From positions 186,001 through 250,000 of the forward strand of contig NZ_SLVB01000002.1 of the NCBI RefSeq assembly GCF_004341845.1: DNA of 64,000 nucleotides, given 5' to 3'. This stretch comes from Novosphingobium sp. PhB165. Its GTDB lineage: Bacteria > Pseudomonadota > Alphaproteobacteria > Sphingomonadales > Sphingomonadaceae. Positions 1-7,921 of this stretch are shown here, in pieces (position 1 is the first letter of the stretch; every line of letters begins with the position of its first letter). Under the pieces are notes generated by a model that did not search any database, had not been told where the DNA came from, and was given only the letters and a program-made list of their open reading frames with translations. The translations under genes and the position numbers were made by a program.

Positions 1-518
1 AGAAGACCGGCAGCACCGGCAAGCTGGTCTTCGTCACGGTCCGCCACGATCTCGACGTGGGCGAGGGCATTGCCGTCAGCGAGGAACAGGATCTTGTCTA
101 CCGCGAACCGGCCTCCGCCATGTTGCCCGCGCCGGTCGCCGCGCCTGCGCCGGATGTGGCCTGGCGCGAGGAGGTGAACCCGGATTCCGTGCTGCTGTTC
201 CGTTACTCCGCGCTCACCATGAACGGCCACCGCATCCACTACGACCGCAAGTACGCGATGGAGGAGGAGGCCTATCCCGGCCTTGTCGTCCACGGGCCGC
301 TACAGGCAACGCTGCTGGTGGCGCTCGCCGCGCGCAGCCTCGACGTGCCGGTCACGGGCTTCGATTTCCGGGGGCAGCAGCCCGCGTTCGACGGCGTGCC
401 GCTCCACGTCTGCGGACAGGCGACGGAAAGCGGCGCCGAAGTCTGGACCCAGCAGGGCGAGGCAAAGAACATGGTCGCCACCGTGCGTACGTCGGTTCTG
501 GCCGGGAGCGCAGCATGA
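1..518 (+). CDS. MaoC/HTD2-like acyl-CoA hydratase, 3' part
   Basis: This is the C-terminal part of a hot-dog-fold dehydratase of the MaoC / FAS1-like / mesaconyl-C4-CoA hydratase type. The reading frame is open from base 3 and has no convincing start, so the gene begins upstream of the window. The visible 171 residues carry the family's segment RYSALTMNGHRIHYD followed by YPGLVVHGPLQATLL, where hydratase-2-type enzymes place their active-site His and the hot-dog helix. By family, such proteins hydrate or dehydrate enoyl-CoA or related acyl-CoA thioesters in the cytoplasm; the substrate cannot be read here. The stop codon overlaps the ATG of the aldehyde dehydrogenase gene (ATGA), so the two are probably co-translated in one catabolic operon. 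Family assignment is fairly sure; exact function is not. Confidence 0.75.
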   Translation, partial: KTGSTGKLVFVTVRHDLDVGEGIAVSEEQDLVYREPASAMLPAPVAAPAPDVAWREEVNPDSVLLFRYSALTMNGHRIHYDRKYAMEEEAYPGLVVHGPLQATLLVALAARSLDVPVTGFDFRGQQPAFDGVPLHVCGQATESGAEVWTQQGEAKNMVATVRTSVLAGSAA

Positions 519-1993
519 CCGAGACTTACGGCCTCTTCATAGATGGCAAGTGGCGCCCCGCTTCCGACGGCGGCACGCTTCCGGCGATCAATCCCTACGA
601 CCAGTCGGTCCATGCCCATATCGCCGTCGCCACGTCCGGCGATGTCGAGGATGCGATCTCCGCCGCGCGCCGCGCCTTCGATACCGTGTGGAGCAAGACC
701 ACGCCCGGCGAGCGGGCGAAACTGCTCAACAAGGTGGCCGACCTGCTCGATGCCGATGCAGACCGCATGGCGCTGCTGGAGACCACCGACAACGGCAAGG
801 TCATCCGCGAGACGCACAACCAGATGGGCTATGCCGCGCGTATCTTCCGCTATTACGCGGGCTGGGCGGACAAGATGCACGGCGACGTCGTGCCGTTGGA
901 CCAGAAGGACACGCTCGATTTCGCGATCCGCGTGCCGTTCGGCGTGGTGGCCGCGATCACCGCGTGGAACTCGCCCGTCGCCATCCTGACGAACACGTTG
1001 CCGGCGGCGCTCGCGGCGGGCAACTGCGTGATCCTGAAGCCCAGCGAACATGCCTCCACCACCACGCTGGAAGTGGCGAAAATGTGCGAGAAGGCGGGCT
1101 TCCCGGCCGGTGTCGTGCAAGTCGTGACCGGCGCGGGAGAAGTCGGCCGCGCGCTTAGCGAGAGCAAGCGGGTCGACAAGATCAGCTTCACCGGCAGCCC
1201 CGGCGTCGGCCGCCTGATTGCGCAGGCGGCGGGCGCGAACCTGAAGCCGGTGACGATGGAACTGGGCGGCAAGTCACCCAACATCGTGTTCGACGATGCC
1301 GACTTCGACCGCGCGCTGATCGGCGCACTGGCGGGCATTTTCGGCGCCACCGGGCAGACCTGCATTGCCGGATCGCGCCTGCTGGTCCAGCGCGGCATCT
1401 ATGAGCGCATGGTGGACGGCCTAGCCAAACGCGCGGCGCAGATCCGCATGGGCGACCCGCGCCTGCCCGAGACCGAGATGGGCACGGCCGCCAATCAGCC
1501 GCAGTTCGAGAAGATCCTCTCCTTCATCGAAGCCGCCAAGGGCGACGGTGCGCGCCTTGTTGCGGGCGGGGGCCGGGCCGAGGGTCCGGGGCTGGAGAAG
1601 GGCTTCTTCATCGAGCCGACCATTTTTGCGGACGTGCGCAACGACATGAAAGTCGCGGCCGAGGAGATATTCGGCCCGGTGCTGTCGATCATTCCCTTCG
1701 AGGATGAGGACGAGGCCGTCTCCATCGCCAATGACACGCCTTATGGGCTGGCGAGCGGCGTCTGGTCCGAGAACATCAGCCGCTGCATGCGGATGACGCG
1801 GGCGATCCAGTCGGGCGTGGTTTGGGTCAATACCTACCGCGTCGCCGCTCCGCAGGCGCCGTTCGGGGGGATGAAGGATTCCGGTTTCGGCCGCGTGCGC
1901 GGCGAGGCGGGGATTCTGGAGTTCACCCAGACGAAGAACGTGTTCATCGACTTTTCCGGCGACCGGCGTGATCCGTTTTCGATGAAGTTCTGA
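515..1993 (+). CDS. NAD(P)-dependent aldehyde dehydrogenase
   Basis: A 492-residue aldehyde dehydrogenase of normal family length that oxidises an aldehyde to the acid with NAD(P)+. The cofactor-binding stretch FTGSPGVGR lies near residue 225. The general-base Glu is E249 in ELGGKSPN, and the catalytic thiol is C283 in GQTCIAGSRL. The C-terminal region contains the expected EEIFGPVLS and PFGGMKDSG motifs. The start ATG overlaps the stop of the upstream hydratase gene, implying translational coupling and a shared pathway. It ends just before an intergenic repeat element. The substrate is unknown. It might in principle supply the semialdehyde step missing from the xylose genes 20 kb away, but nothing in its position supports that. 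Confidence 0.93.
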   Translation: MTETYGLFIDGKWRPASDGGTLPAINPYDQSVHAHIAVATSGDVEDAISAARRAFDTVWSKTTPGERAKLLNKVADLLDADADRMALLETTDNGKVIRETHNQMGYAARIFRYYAGWADKMHGDVVPLDQKDTLDFAIRVPFGVVAAITAWNSPVAILTNTLPAALAAGNCVILKPSEHASTTTLEVAKMCEKAGFPAGVVQVVTGAGEVGRALSESKRVDKISFTGSPGVGRLIAQAAGANLKPVTMELGGKSPNIVFDDADFDRALIGALAGIFGATGQTCIAGSRLLVQRGIYERMVDGLAKRAAQIRMGDPRLPETEMGTAANQPQFEKILSFIEAAKGDGARLVAGGGRAEGPGLEKGFFIEPTIFADVRNDMKVAAEEIFGPVLSIIPFEDEDEAVSIANDTPYGLASGVWSENISRCMRMTRAIQSGVVWVNTYRVAAPQAPFGGMKDSGFGRVRGEAGILEFTQTKNVFIDFSGDRRDPFSMKF

Positions 1994-2006
1994 GCGGTCA
2001 ACCAAG

Positions 2007-2166
2007 CTCCTCCCCTGCAAGGGGAGGTGGCAGCGCGAAGCGCTGACGGAGGGGTGTAACGCTCTCGGCGTGGCACTCTGCTGAGAGCTGGACACCCCTC
2101 CACCACCCTTCCTTCGACAAGCTCAGGATGAGCGGGGGCGGTCCCCCTCCCCTTGCAGGGGAGGAC
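2007..2166. repeat. Nested palindromic intergenic element (MITE-like)
   Basis: A 160-bp element built of inverted repeats within inverted repeats. The outer arms (2008-2027 and 2146-2165) are 20-bp inverted copies and each is itself a hairpin around TGCA. Inside are GGAGGGGTGT (2048-2057) facing ACACCCCTCC (2092-2101), the small palindrome CAGCGCGAAGCGCTG (2031-2045), and a near-perfect hairpin at 2061-2088. It fills the gap between the convergent aldehyde dehydrogenase and ABC-F genes, so its RNA could also end both transcripts. It encodes nothing. Confidence 0.75.
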
Positions 2167-2172
2167 TTTAGT

Positions 2173-3771
2173 TCACCCCAACCCGAACCGCCGGGAAACG
2201 CCGATGGCGTCCAGAAACGCCTCGTCATGGCTCACCACCAGCAGCGCGCCGTCGTAAGCCCGCAGGCCCGCCTCCACAGCCGCGATGGAATCGAGGTCGA
2301 GGTGGTTGGTCGGCTCGTCCAGCATCAGCAACGGCGGCGGTTGAACCCCGCCGAGCACGCAGGCCAGCGCCGCGCGCAGCGTTTGGCCGCCGGAGAGCGT
2401 GCCGACCACGCGGTCCGCCGCCGAGGCGCGGAACTGGAAGCGGGCCAGCGCGGCGCGGCGGCCGTTGTCGTCCATCCCCGGATTGAGCCGCGCGAAGTTC
2501 TCGACGATCGAGGCGGCGGGATCGAGCAGCGAGAGCCGCTGGTCGAGGAAGGCGAACGGCACCAGAGCCCCGGCGCTGCCTGACCACGGCGCACTGCGAC
2601 CGGCAACGAGCGCGAGCAGGGTGGATTTGCCCGCCCCGTTCGGCCCGGTGACGGCAACCCGCTCGGGCCCGGTGAGGGTAAGGTTCACGCCCTTGAGCAG
2701 CGGCACCCCCGGTTCATGTCCGAACGTCGCGCCGCGCACATCCAGCACGCGCTGCCCAGCGGCAAGCCCGGTCGGCGCCAGTGAGACGGAAAGCGTCTCC
2801 AGCCGCTCGACGCGGCTTTTCGCCTCATCTAGCCCTTGCGAGGCGGCCTGTTCGATGCGGTCGGCGAGGCGGGCATTGTCGCCGCCGCTCTTCTCCGCCC
2901 GGTCGCGCCGGGCGCCGGCAAGGATGCGCGGCATGTCCCCCCGCGCGGCCTTGCGGCTGCCCGCCGCATCGCGCCGCTGCTTGCGCTCGACGGCGACTTG
3001 CGCCTTGCGCTTGACCTCGGAAATGCGGCGCTCGGCGGCGGCAAGATCCTGCTCGGCGGCGGCGAGTTCCACGGCCTTGCGCTCTCGATAGGCGCTCCAG
3101 TTGCCGCCGTAGCGCGCGGCGCCGAGCGTGGTCATCTCGACAATGGCGTCCATCGCTTCCAGCAGTTCCCGGTCATGGCTGACCACCACGGCGCCCGCGC
3201 GCCAGCCTTCCAGCAATTCGCGCACCGCGCGGCGTCCCTCGCGGTCGAGGTCGTTGGTCGGTTCGTCCAGCAGCAGGAAATCGGGCCGCGCAAAGACCGC
3301 ACCCGCCAGCGCCACGCGCGTACGCTGCCCGCCGGAAAGCGCAGCAAGCCGGGTTTCGGGCGCCATGTCGAGACCCACTTGCGCCAGCGCCTCGGCAAGG
3401 CGCGCCTCCAGCGTCCAGTCGGCCTCGGCCAGTTCGTCGAGCGTGGCGGTGCCTGCCTCCGCGCGCCGCAGCACGGCAAGGGCCGGGGCGATGTCCATGA
3501 GATCGGCAATAGTCTCTTCGGGCGAGACCTGGACGATCTGCCGCATCGTGCCGATGGTTCCGGAACGGATCACCTGCCCGCGCTCGGGTTCGAGCGTGCC
3601 GGTCAGCAGGCGCAGCAGCGTGCTCTTGCCCACGCCATTGCGGCCGACGATCCCCGCGCGCTCGCGGCTGAAGTCGATGGAAAGGTGCGTGAGCACGGGC
3701 TGACCGTCGGGCGTGGACCACGAGACGTCGGCAAGCGAAAGCGAAGATACGATTCTGGAAGGCGCAGGCAT
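2173..3771 (-). CDS. ABC-F family ATP-binding protein
   Basis: A 532-residue soluble protein with two ABC ATPase domains and no membrane segment, the arrangement of the ABC-F family (translation factors, ribosome protection, Uup-like proteins). Domain 1 has Walker A GRNGVGKST, signature LSGGQRTRVALAG and Walker B FLLLDEPTNDLD. Domain 2 has GPNGAGKST, a slightly divergent signature LSGGQTLRAALA and LLMLDEPTNHLD. Between them lies a charged, Lys/Arg/Ala-rich linker (about residues 230-320) that would be the ribosome-contacting region. The start is the ATG at 3771, preceded by AGGGA. It is convergent with the aldehyde dehydrogenase gene and divergent from the TetR gene at 3.9 kb. The exact ABC-F subfamily cannot be assigned by eye. 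Confidence 0.9.
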   Translation of the reverse strand: MPAPSRIVSSLSLADVSWSTPDGQPVLTHLSIDFSRERAGIVGRNGVGKSTLLRLLTGTLEPERGQVIRSGTIGTMRQIVQVSPEETIADLMDIAPALAVLRRAEAGTATLDELAEADWTLEARLAEALAQVGLDMAPETRLAALSGGQRTRVALAGAVFARPDFLLLDEPTNDLDREGRRAVRELLEGWRAGAVVVSHDRELLEAMDAIVEMTTLGAARYGGNWSAYRERKAVELAAAEQDLAAAERRISEVKRKAQVAVERKQRRDAAGSRKAARGDMPRILAGARRDRAEKSGGDNARLADRIEQAASQGLDEAKSRVERLETLSVSLAPTGLAAGQRVLDVRGATFGHEPGVPLLKGVNLTLTGPERVAVTGPNGAGKSTLLALVAGRSAPWSGSAGALVPFAFLDQRLSLLDPAASIVENFARLNPGMDDNGRRAALARFQFRASAADRVVGTLSGGQTLRAALACVLGGVQPPPLLMLDEPTNHLDLDSIAAVEAGLRAYDGALLVVSHDEAFLDAIGVSRRFGLG

Positions 3772-3852
3772 GGGGATTCCCTGAAGGCAAGGCGGTTGGG
3801 GCGTTGCGGTCAGGGGCGGATCACATGCGGCGAATCTCTCGTCAGTTCGTTA

Positions 3853-3869
3853 TTGAATGGTCGTTCCAA
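3853..3869. promoter_or_regulatory. TetR operator candidate, copy 1
   Basis: The pseudo-palindrome TTGAATGGTCGTTCCAA lies about 19 bp before the TetR start codon, between the divergent ABC-F and TetR genes. The same motif, inverted, occurs just upstream of the quinone oxidoreductase gene (4482-4497). The two match at 15 of 16 positions, which is what is expected of an autoregulated TetR repressor and its target. Confidence 0.7.
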
Positions 3870-3887
3870 TAACCTTATATGCGGCGC

Positions 3888-4454
3888 ATGGCAAGACCCC
3901 GCACTTTCGATGTCGACGCCGCCCTCGATGCGGCCATCGCGGTATTTCAGGAGCATGGCTTCGAAGGCACTTCGGCGCAGATGCTGGTCGCGGCGATGGG
4001 GATCGGGCGGCAGAGCCTTTACGATACGTTCGGGGACAAGTGGCAGCTCTACCAGCAGGTCCTGCGGCGTTACGTCCTGGCGGAGGGCCAGGCCCACCGC
4101 GCCGCGCTGCGCACCGGGCCGCGCGCGGTCGACGGGATCGAGGCGATGGTGGCCCGCGTGGTGCGCGAGGCGGCGGTGCCCTGTCTGGGTGTGGGCTCGA
4201 TTGCGGAATTCGGCTGCTCGCATCGCGAACTCAACACGATCAATGCCGCTGCCGACCGCGCCTTGCGCGCCGGGTTGATCGAACGGATCGAGGCCGCGCA
4301 GGCCGAGGGCGATCTGGCCGCAACGCTCGATCCCGATGCGGCGGCGACTTACCTGATCGCCAGCTTTGCCGGCATCCGCCTCGCCGCGCGGGGCGGCGCG
4401 GAGGGTGCGCAACTGGATGCGCTCGGCGGCATGGTCATGCGCGCGTTGCGCTGA
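3888..4454 (+). CDS. TetR/AcrR family transcriptional regulator
   Basis: A 188-residue TetR-family repressor. The N-terminal helix-turn-helix spans about residues 5-50 (FDVDAALDAAIAVFQEHGFE, then the recognition region MGIGRQSLYDTFGDK). The C-terminal half is the ligand-binding, dimerising domain. I chose the ATG at 3888 (MARPRTFD), the usual N-terminus of this group; an in-frame ATG at 3879 would add three residues, and neither has a clear ribosome-binding site. It precedes a quinone oxidoreductase gene by 56 bp on the same strand. Matching palindromes lie before both genes. The likely role is ligand-responsive repression of itself and the oxidoreductase; the ligand is unknown. Confidence 0.9.
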   Translation: MARPRTFDVDAALDAAIAVFQEHGFEGTSAQMLVAAMGIGRQSLYDTFGDKWQLYQQVLRRYVLAEGQAHRAALRTGPRAVDGIEAMVARVVREAAVPCLGVGSIAEFGCSHRELNTINAAADRALRAGLIERIEAAQAEGDLAATLDPDAAATYLIASFAGIRLAARGGAEGAQLDALGGMVMRALR

Positions 4455-4481
4455 TCAGGCCGCCCTTTTTTTGGTTTGTTA

Positions 4482-4497
4482 TGGAACGATCATTCAA
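4482..4497. promoter_or_regulatory. TetR operator candidate, copy 2
   Basis: TGGAACGATCATTCAA, with inner symmetry GAACGATCATTC, sits 13 bp upstream of the quinone oxidoreductase start. Its reverse complement matches the site before the TetR gene at all but one of 16 positions. A binding protein here would block the ribosome-binding site and promoter region of the oxidoreductase gene. Confidence 0.7.
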
Positions 4498-4510
4498 GAA
4501 AGGAATCAAG

Positions 4511-5479
4511 ATGCAGGTAGTGGTGATGAACGGCATCGGCGGCGCCGACCGGCTGGAATTCGTGGAACGGCAGGAGCCGGTGCCCGGCCCCGGCGAAGTG
4601 CTGGTCGAAGTGGCGGCCGCAGGTGTCAACTTCATGGACATCGGCGTGCGGCAGGGCATGGCCTGGAACGAGATCCCCGATCCCAAGGTGCTCGGCGTCG
4701 AGGGCGCGGGCCGGGTGATCGCGCTGGGCGAGGGCGTCGGCGATTTCGCGGTGGGTGACCGTGTGGCGTGGGTCTACCTTCCCGGCAGCTATGCGCAGCG
4801 CGTGGTCGCGCCGGTCGATGCGCTGGTCCGCGTGCCGGATGGGATAGACGACCGTACCGCTGCTGCCGTGATGATGCAGGGCCTCACCGCAAGCCACTTC
4901 GCGACGGACTTCTATCCGGTGCAGCCCGGTGATGTGGCGCTGGTCCATGCCGCGGCGGGCGGGCTGGGTCTCTTGCTGACGCAGATCGTCAAGCTGCGCG
5001 GCGGTACGGTTATCGGCCGCGTCTCCCGCGCGGACAAGGTCGCCGCCGCGCGCGCGGCCGGGGCCGATCACGTTGTCGTCGATGCGGACGGGAATTTCGC
5101 CGAAGCGGTACTGGCGCTGACCGGCGGGGAGGGGGTGAACGTGGTGTTCGACGGGTCAGGCCCCGCCACATTTGCCGGGTCGCTGGCAGTGCTGCGCCGT
5201 TCGGGGACGTTCTGCTGGTACGGCCCGGTGCTGGGCGGGCCGGGGCCCATCGACGTGATGAGCCTGCCGAGGAGCATCAAGCTGGGTTATGCGGTCTTCT
5301 CCGACCACATCGCGACCCCGGCGCTGCTGCGCGAGAAGTCGGCGCAGCTGTTCGACTGGATCGCGCAAGGCAAGTTGAAGATCCACATCGGCGCGACCTA
5401 TCCGCTGCGCGATGCGGCGCGGGCTCACACGGACATGGAGGGGCGCCGCACGACGGGCAAGTTGTTGCTCATCCCCTGA
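4511..5479 (+). CDS. Quinone oxidoreductase, zinc-free MDR family
   Basis: A 322-residue medium-chain dehydrogenase/reductase of the NADPH:quinone oxidoreductase (QOR) type. It has the N-terminal GroES-like fold with GVEGAGRVIALGEGV and DFAVGDRVAW, then the nucleotide-binding Rossmann domain with HAAAGGLGLLLTQ near residue 146. The structural-zinc Cys cluster of alcohol dehydrogenases is absent, which is typical of QOR. The likely reaction is NADPH-dependent reduction of quinones or other electrophiles in the cytoplasm. The start is the ATG at 4511, preceded by GAAAGGA at good spacing. The reading frame runs much further upstream, but that part overlaps the TetR gene and is not coding. It is probably repressed by the upstream TetR protein. 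Confidence 0.92.
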   Translation: MQVVVMNGIGGADRLEFVERQEPVPGPGEVLVEVAAAGVNFMDIGVRQGMAWNEIPDPKVLGVEGAGRVIALGEGVGDFAVGDRVAWVYLPGSYAQRVVAPVDALVRVPDGIDDRTAAAVMMQGLTASHFATDFYPVQPGDVALVHAAAGGLGLLLTQIVKLRGGTVIGRVSRADKVAAARAAGADHVVVDADGNFAEAVLALTGGEGVNVVFDGSGPATFAGSLAVLRRSGTFCWYGPVLGGPGPIDVMSLPRSIKLGYAVFSDHIATPALLREKSAQLFDWIAQGKLKIHIGATYPLRDAARAHTDMEGRRTTGKLLLIP

Positions 5480-5527
5480 CCCGTGAACCGAACCCCGGCG
5501 GTGGCGGCGTCGCCGGGGCAGTCCGGT

Positions 5528-7102
5528 TCAGTGCAGCGTCTTCTCGAGTTGTTTCTTGGCGGCCTCGCGGCGATTGTGTTCGTCCAGAACGAGGCTGTAG
5601 GCGATGTAATACTTGTAGATATTGCTGACATAGGTCGGCGTCTCGACGCCGATCTTCTCCATGGCGACGCGCTCCACGTTGCCGAACCAGACGTTCGGAT
5701 TCAGGCCCCGTTCCGCCGCGATGCGGCGCAAGTCGCGGATGCGGCCCGCCCCGGCGTTATAGGAGGCGAACGTGAACAGCCCCTTGTTGAGATCGTCCAT
5801 CGGCTCGTTCTGGAAGTAACGGTCGCGCATGAAGCGCATGTATTTCACCCCGGCGTGAATATTGGGGTCCAGTTCATGGATATTGCCGACGTTCTGCTGC
5901 GCGCCGGTGGCCGGCATGAGCTGCATGACGCCGATCGCGCCGACGTGGCTCTTGGCATTATTATCGAGATGCGATTCCTGATAGCCTTGCGCGGCCATCA
6001 GCAGGAAATCGAACTTGTACTCGCTGCCGTATTTCCGAAACAGGTCGACCATGTTCAGGAATTTCTGGCGCTGGTCCGTCGACGTGGCGTCGGTGACGAA
6101 CTGGGTGTTCTGAAGATAGCGCTTGCTGAGCACCCGGCCGATGACGGAATCGAGGCCGTCCTTGGCGATGAAGCCGTTGAGCGCCGTGCGCAGCTGCGGA
6201 TTGCCCTTGCGGACGGCGACGGCCAGATTTCCGCCGGTCCGCAAGGCGATATCCTCATGGATTTCCAGCTTGGGCAGGACCTGATGCCAGAAATGCGCGA
6301 GATAGTCGTCCACGACGGTCGCGGGCACGAGCCCGGCGTTGACCATTTCCAGAATGTCGTCGTCTTCGAGCGATTCCGGGGCCGCCTTGATATCGACAGG
6401 CTTCTTTCCCTGCGCCACGAGGCGGGCGTTAAGCGCCTCCAGGCTGTTGAAATAGCTTGAACTCTTGCGCACGAAGACTTGCCGGCCCGACAGGTCTTCC
6501 AGCGAATGGACCGGCGGCGTGCCGGGCGCCGTTATCAGGAGTTCGTTGACGTTCCGGCGGGTCGGGTCAGTGAAGTCCACCAGCTTCTGGCGCTCCGGCG
6601 TGGTGGTGAGCTGGCCGATCACGAGGTCCACTTTCCCGTCGTGCAGGGCGGGGAGCAGCATGTCCCGCTGCATCGGAATCGGGATGACGTGGATTTTGGA
6701 GCCGCCAGGCGTGCCGAATTGCTTGTTCAGCTTGTCTTCCAGCAAGGTGATGTATTCGTAGGACAATCCACGCTGCTGGCCATTGTCGATGAAGTAGAAC
6801 GTGCGATTGTACGTGACGCCGACGCGGACGATATGGCGCTTGATCATTTCGTCGAGATCGCCGGTAAAGGCCTTGTCGACCAGCGGGAGCAGTTCGGCGG
6901 GTAGCGCCAGTTCGCCGCGCGGAACGGCGTCTGGGGCGGCCTGTCCGCCCTGACCTTGCGCGCGCCCCTGTTCGGACTGGGATCCCGGATTCTTCTGGTG
7001 ACAGGAACTGGCCAGAGTGAGCAGGATCAGCGCCGCCATTCCAAGGCGGCCAGAGGGGCGGCGGTTACGGTGAACATGGTCGGCAGACGGGCTCATTCGC
7101 AT
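5528..7102 (-). CDS. MltF-like lipoprotein: solute-binding domain plus lytic transglycosylase
   Basis: A 524-residue predicted lipoprotein. A hydrophobic signal ends in the lipobox LASSC with C34 as the lipidation site. A periplasmic amino-acid-type solute-binding domain (about residues 85-335, with LSYEYITLLEDKLN and DLVIGQLTTTPERQKLVDF) is followed by a C-terminal SLT transglycosylase domain. The catalytic Glu is E376 in QGYQESHLD, followed by GVMQLMPATG and ASYNAGAGR. This architecture is that of membrane-bound lytic transglycosylase F, which cleaves peptidoglycan glycan strands to anhydromuropeptides. I chose the ATG at 7102 because it gives a proper lipoprotein signal; the second ATG at 7096 is also possible. 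It is convergent with the quinone oxidoreductase gene. Confidence 0.9.
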   Translation of the reverse strand: MRMSPSADHVHRNRRPSGRLGMAALILLTLASSCHQKNPGSQSEQGRAQGQGGQAAPDAVPRGELALPAELLPLVDKAFTGDLDEMIKRHIVRVGVTYNRTFYFIDNGQQRGLSYEYITLLEDKLNKQFGTPGGSKIHVIPIPMQRDMLLPALHDGKVDLVIGQLTTTPERQKLVDFTDPTRRNVNELLITAPGTPPVHSLEDLSGRQVFVRKSSSYFNSLEALNARLVAQGKKPVDIKAAPESLEDDDILEMVNAGLVPATVVDDYLAHFWHQVLPKLEIHEDIALRTGGNLAVAVRKGNPQLRTALNGFIAKDGLDSVIGRVLSKRYLQNTQFVTDATSTDQRQKFLNMVDLFRKYGSEYKFDFLLMAAQGYQESHLDNNAKSHVGAIGVMQLMPATGAQQNVGNIHELDPNIHAGVKYMRFMRDRYFQNEPMDDLNKGLFTFASYNAGAGRIRDLRRIAAERGLNPNVWFGNVERVAMEKIGVETPTYVSNIYKYYIAYSLVLDEHNRREAAKKQLEKTLH

Positions 7103-7241
7103 GGCGTTTTCCTGACGGCCCCGATGTCTTTCGCATCCTATCCTTATCCGGCGCGCCTGTGCATCGGGATTTACCATGAAGCGGCGCGGGTCGTTGATGT
7201 AGAGCGGAATTCCAGCGGCGCGATTCAGGATCGCGCGCACG

Positions 7242-7820
7242 TCACCGATCGCGGCCCACGTCCACGATCGCCTGGAGGGACTGCGCCAGCCAGCGGAGCG
7301 AATGCTCCGGAATCGGCCCTTCGTGCAGGCCCTGCATCTGGATCGCGAAGCCGCTGAGCAGCGCGAACATGTCCATTGCGCGCTCGGCCGCATGGGGCGG
7401 GCCCAGCCATTCCATCAGCGGCTCGATCATCTCCCGGCGCGAGACGCGCATGGCCACTTCGCGGGATTCGGGATGGGCCAGCGCGAGCACCAGCATCACG
7501 GTGATATCGGCATTGCTGCGATCGGGGATCAGCCGGGCCATCGCCTCGCCGAAACCGGCCTTTTCCTGGCTGAATACGGTGTTGGCCCGCACCACATGCA
7601 TCAGCGCATGCTCGAACAGGCGGGCCTTGGTGCCGAAATATTTGCTGATGAGCGATGGCGCCACGTCGGCGCGTTCCGCAATGTCGCGCAGGCTGGCCTG
7701 CGCATAGCCGAGCCGCGCAAACGTCGCGGCGGCGACGGCAACAATGCGCTCCTGTGTCGCGGCCAGGTTGCGGCGCTTCGGAACGACCGGTTTGTCCATT
7801 GCGGACGGCCTATCCATCAT
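7242..7820 (-). CDS. TetR family transcriptional regulator
   Basis: A 192-residue TetR-family protein. The DNA-binding part covers about residues 20-65, with AATFARLGYAQASLRDIAERA and VAPSLISKYFGTKARLFEHAL. The rest is the helical ligand-binding domain, which contains a conserved-looking VSRREMIEPLMEWLG. I placed the start at the ATG at 7820; an upstream TTG at 7835 is less likely. The gene is divergent from the molybdopterin oxidoreductase gene, with a palindrome between them, so it probably represses that gene and itself. The 139 bp between its end and the transglycosylase gene hold no evident gene. Confidence 0.88.
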   Translation of the reverse strand: MMDRPSAMDKPVVPKRRNLAATQERIVAVAAATFARLGYAQASLRDIAERADVAPSLISKYFGTKARLFEHALMHVVRANTVFSQEKAGFGEAMARLIPDRSNADITVMLVLALAHPESREVAMRVSRREMIEPLMEWLGPPHAAERAMDMFALLSGFAIQMQGLHEGPIPEHSLRWLAQSLQAIVDVGRDR

Positions 7821-7828
7821 CCCGGGCG

Positions 7829-7864
7829 TTGACAAGATGCACTAAGTGGCCGACTGACCACTTA
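7829..7864. promoter_or_regulatory. Divergent promoter with TetR-type palindrome
   Basis: A TTGACA box at 7829-7834 is followed by the inverted repeat AAGTGG-N8-CCACTT (7844-7863, extended by T/A to 7843-7864). It lies between the TetR gene and the molybdopterin oxidoreductase gene, 57 bp before the latter's start. Length and symmetry fit a TetR dimer site. No good -10 box is evident. Confidence 0.6.
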
Positions 7865-7921
7865 TGCGGAATCGCGTTCGTCGATGCGGCTTCGCATGCT
7901 GCCAAAGCCGGGAGAGGTTAC

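Noticed and set aside
515..1993. Aldehyde dehydrogenase as the missing XylA of the xylose pathway
   Set aside because: It is coupled to a hydratase gene 20 kb away and has no TAGCGCTA operator, so nothing but family supports the idea.
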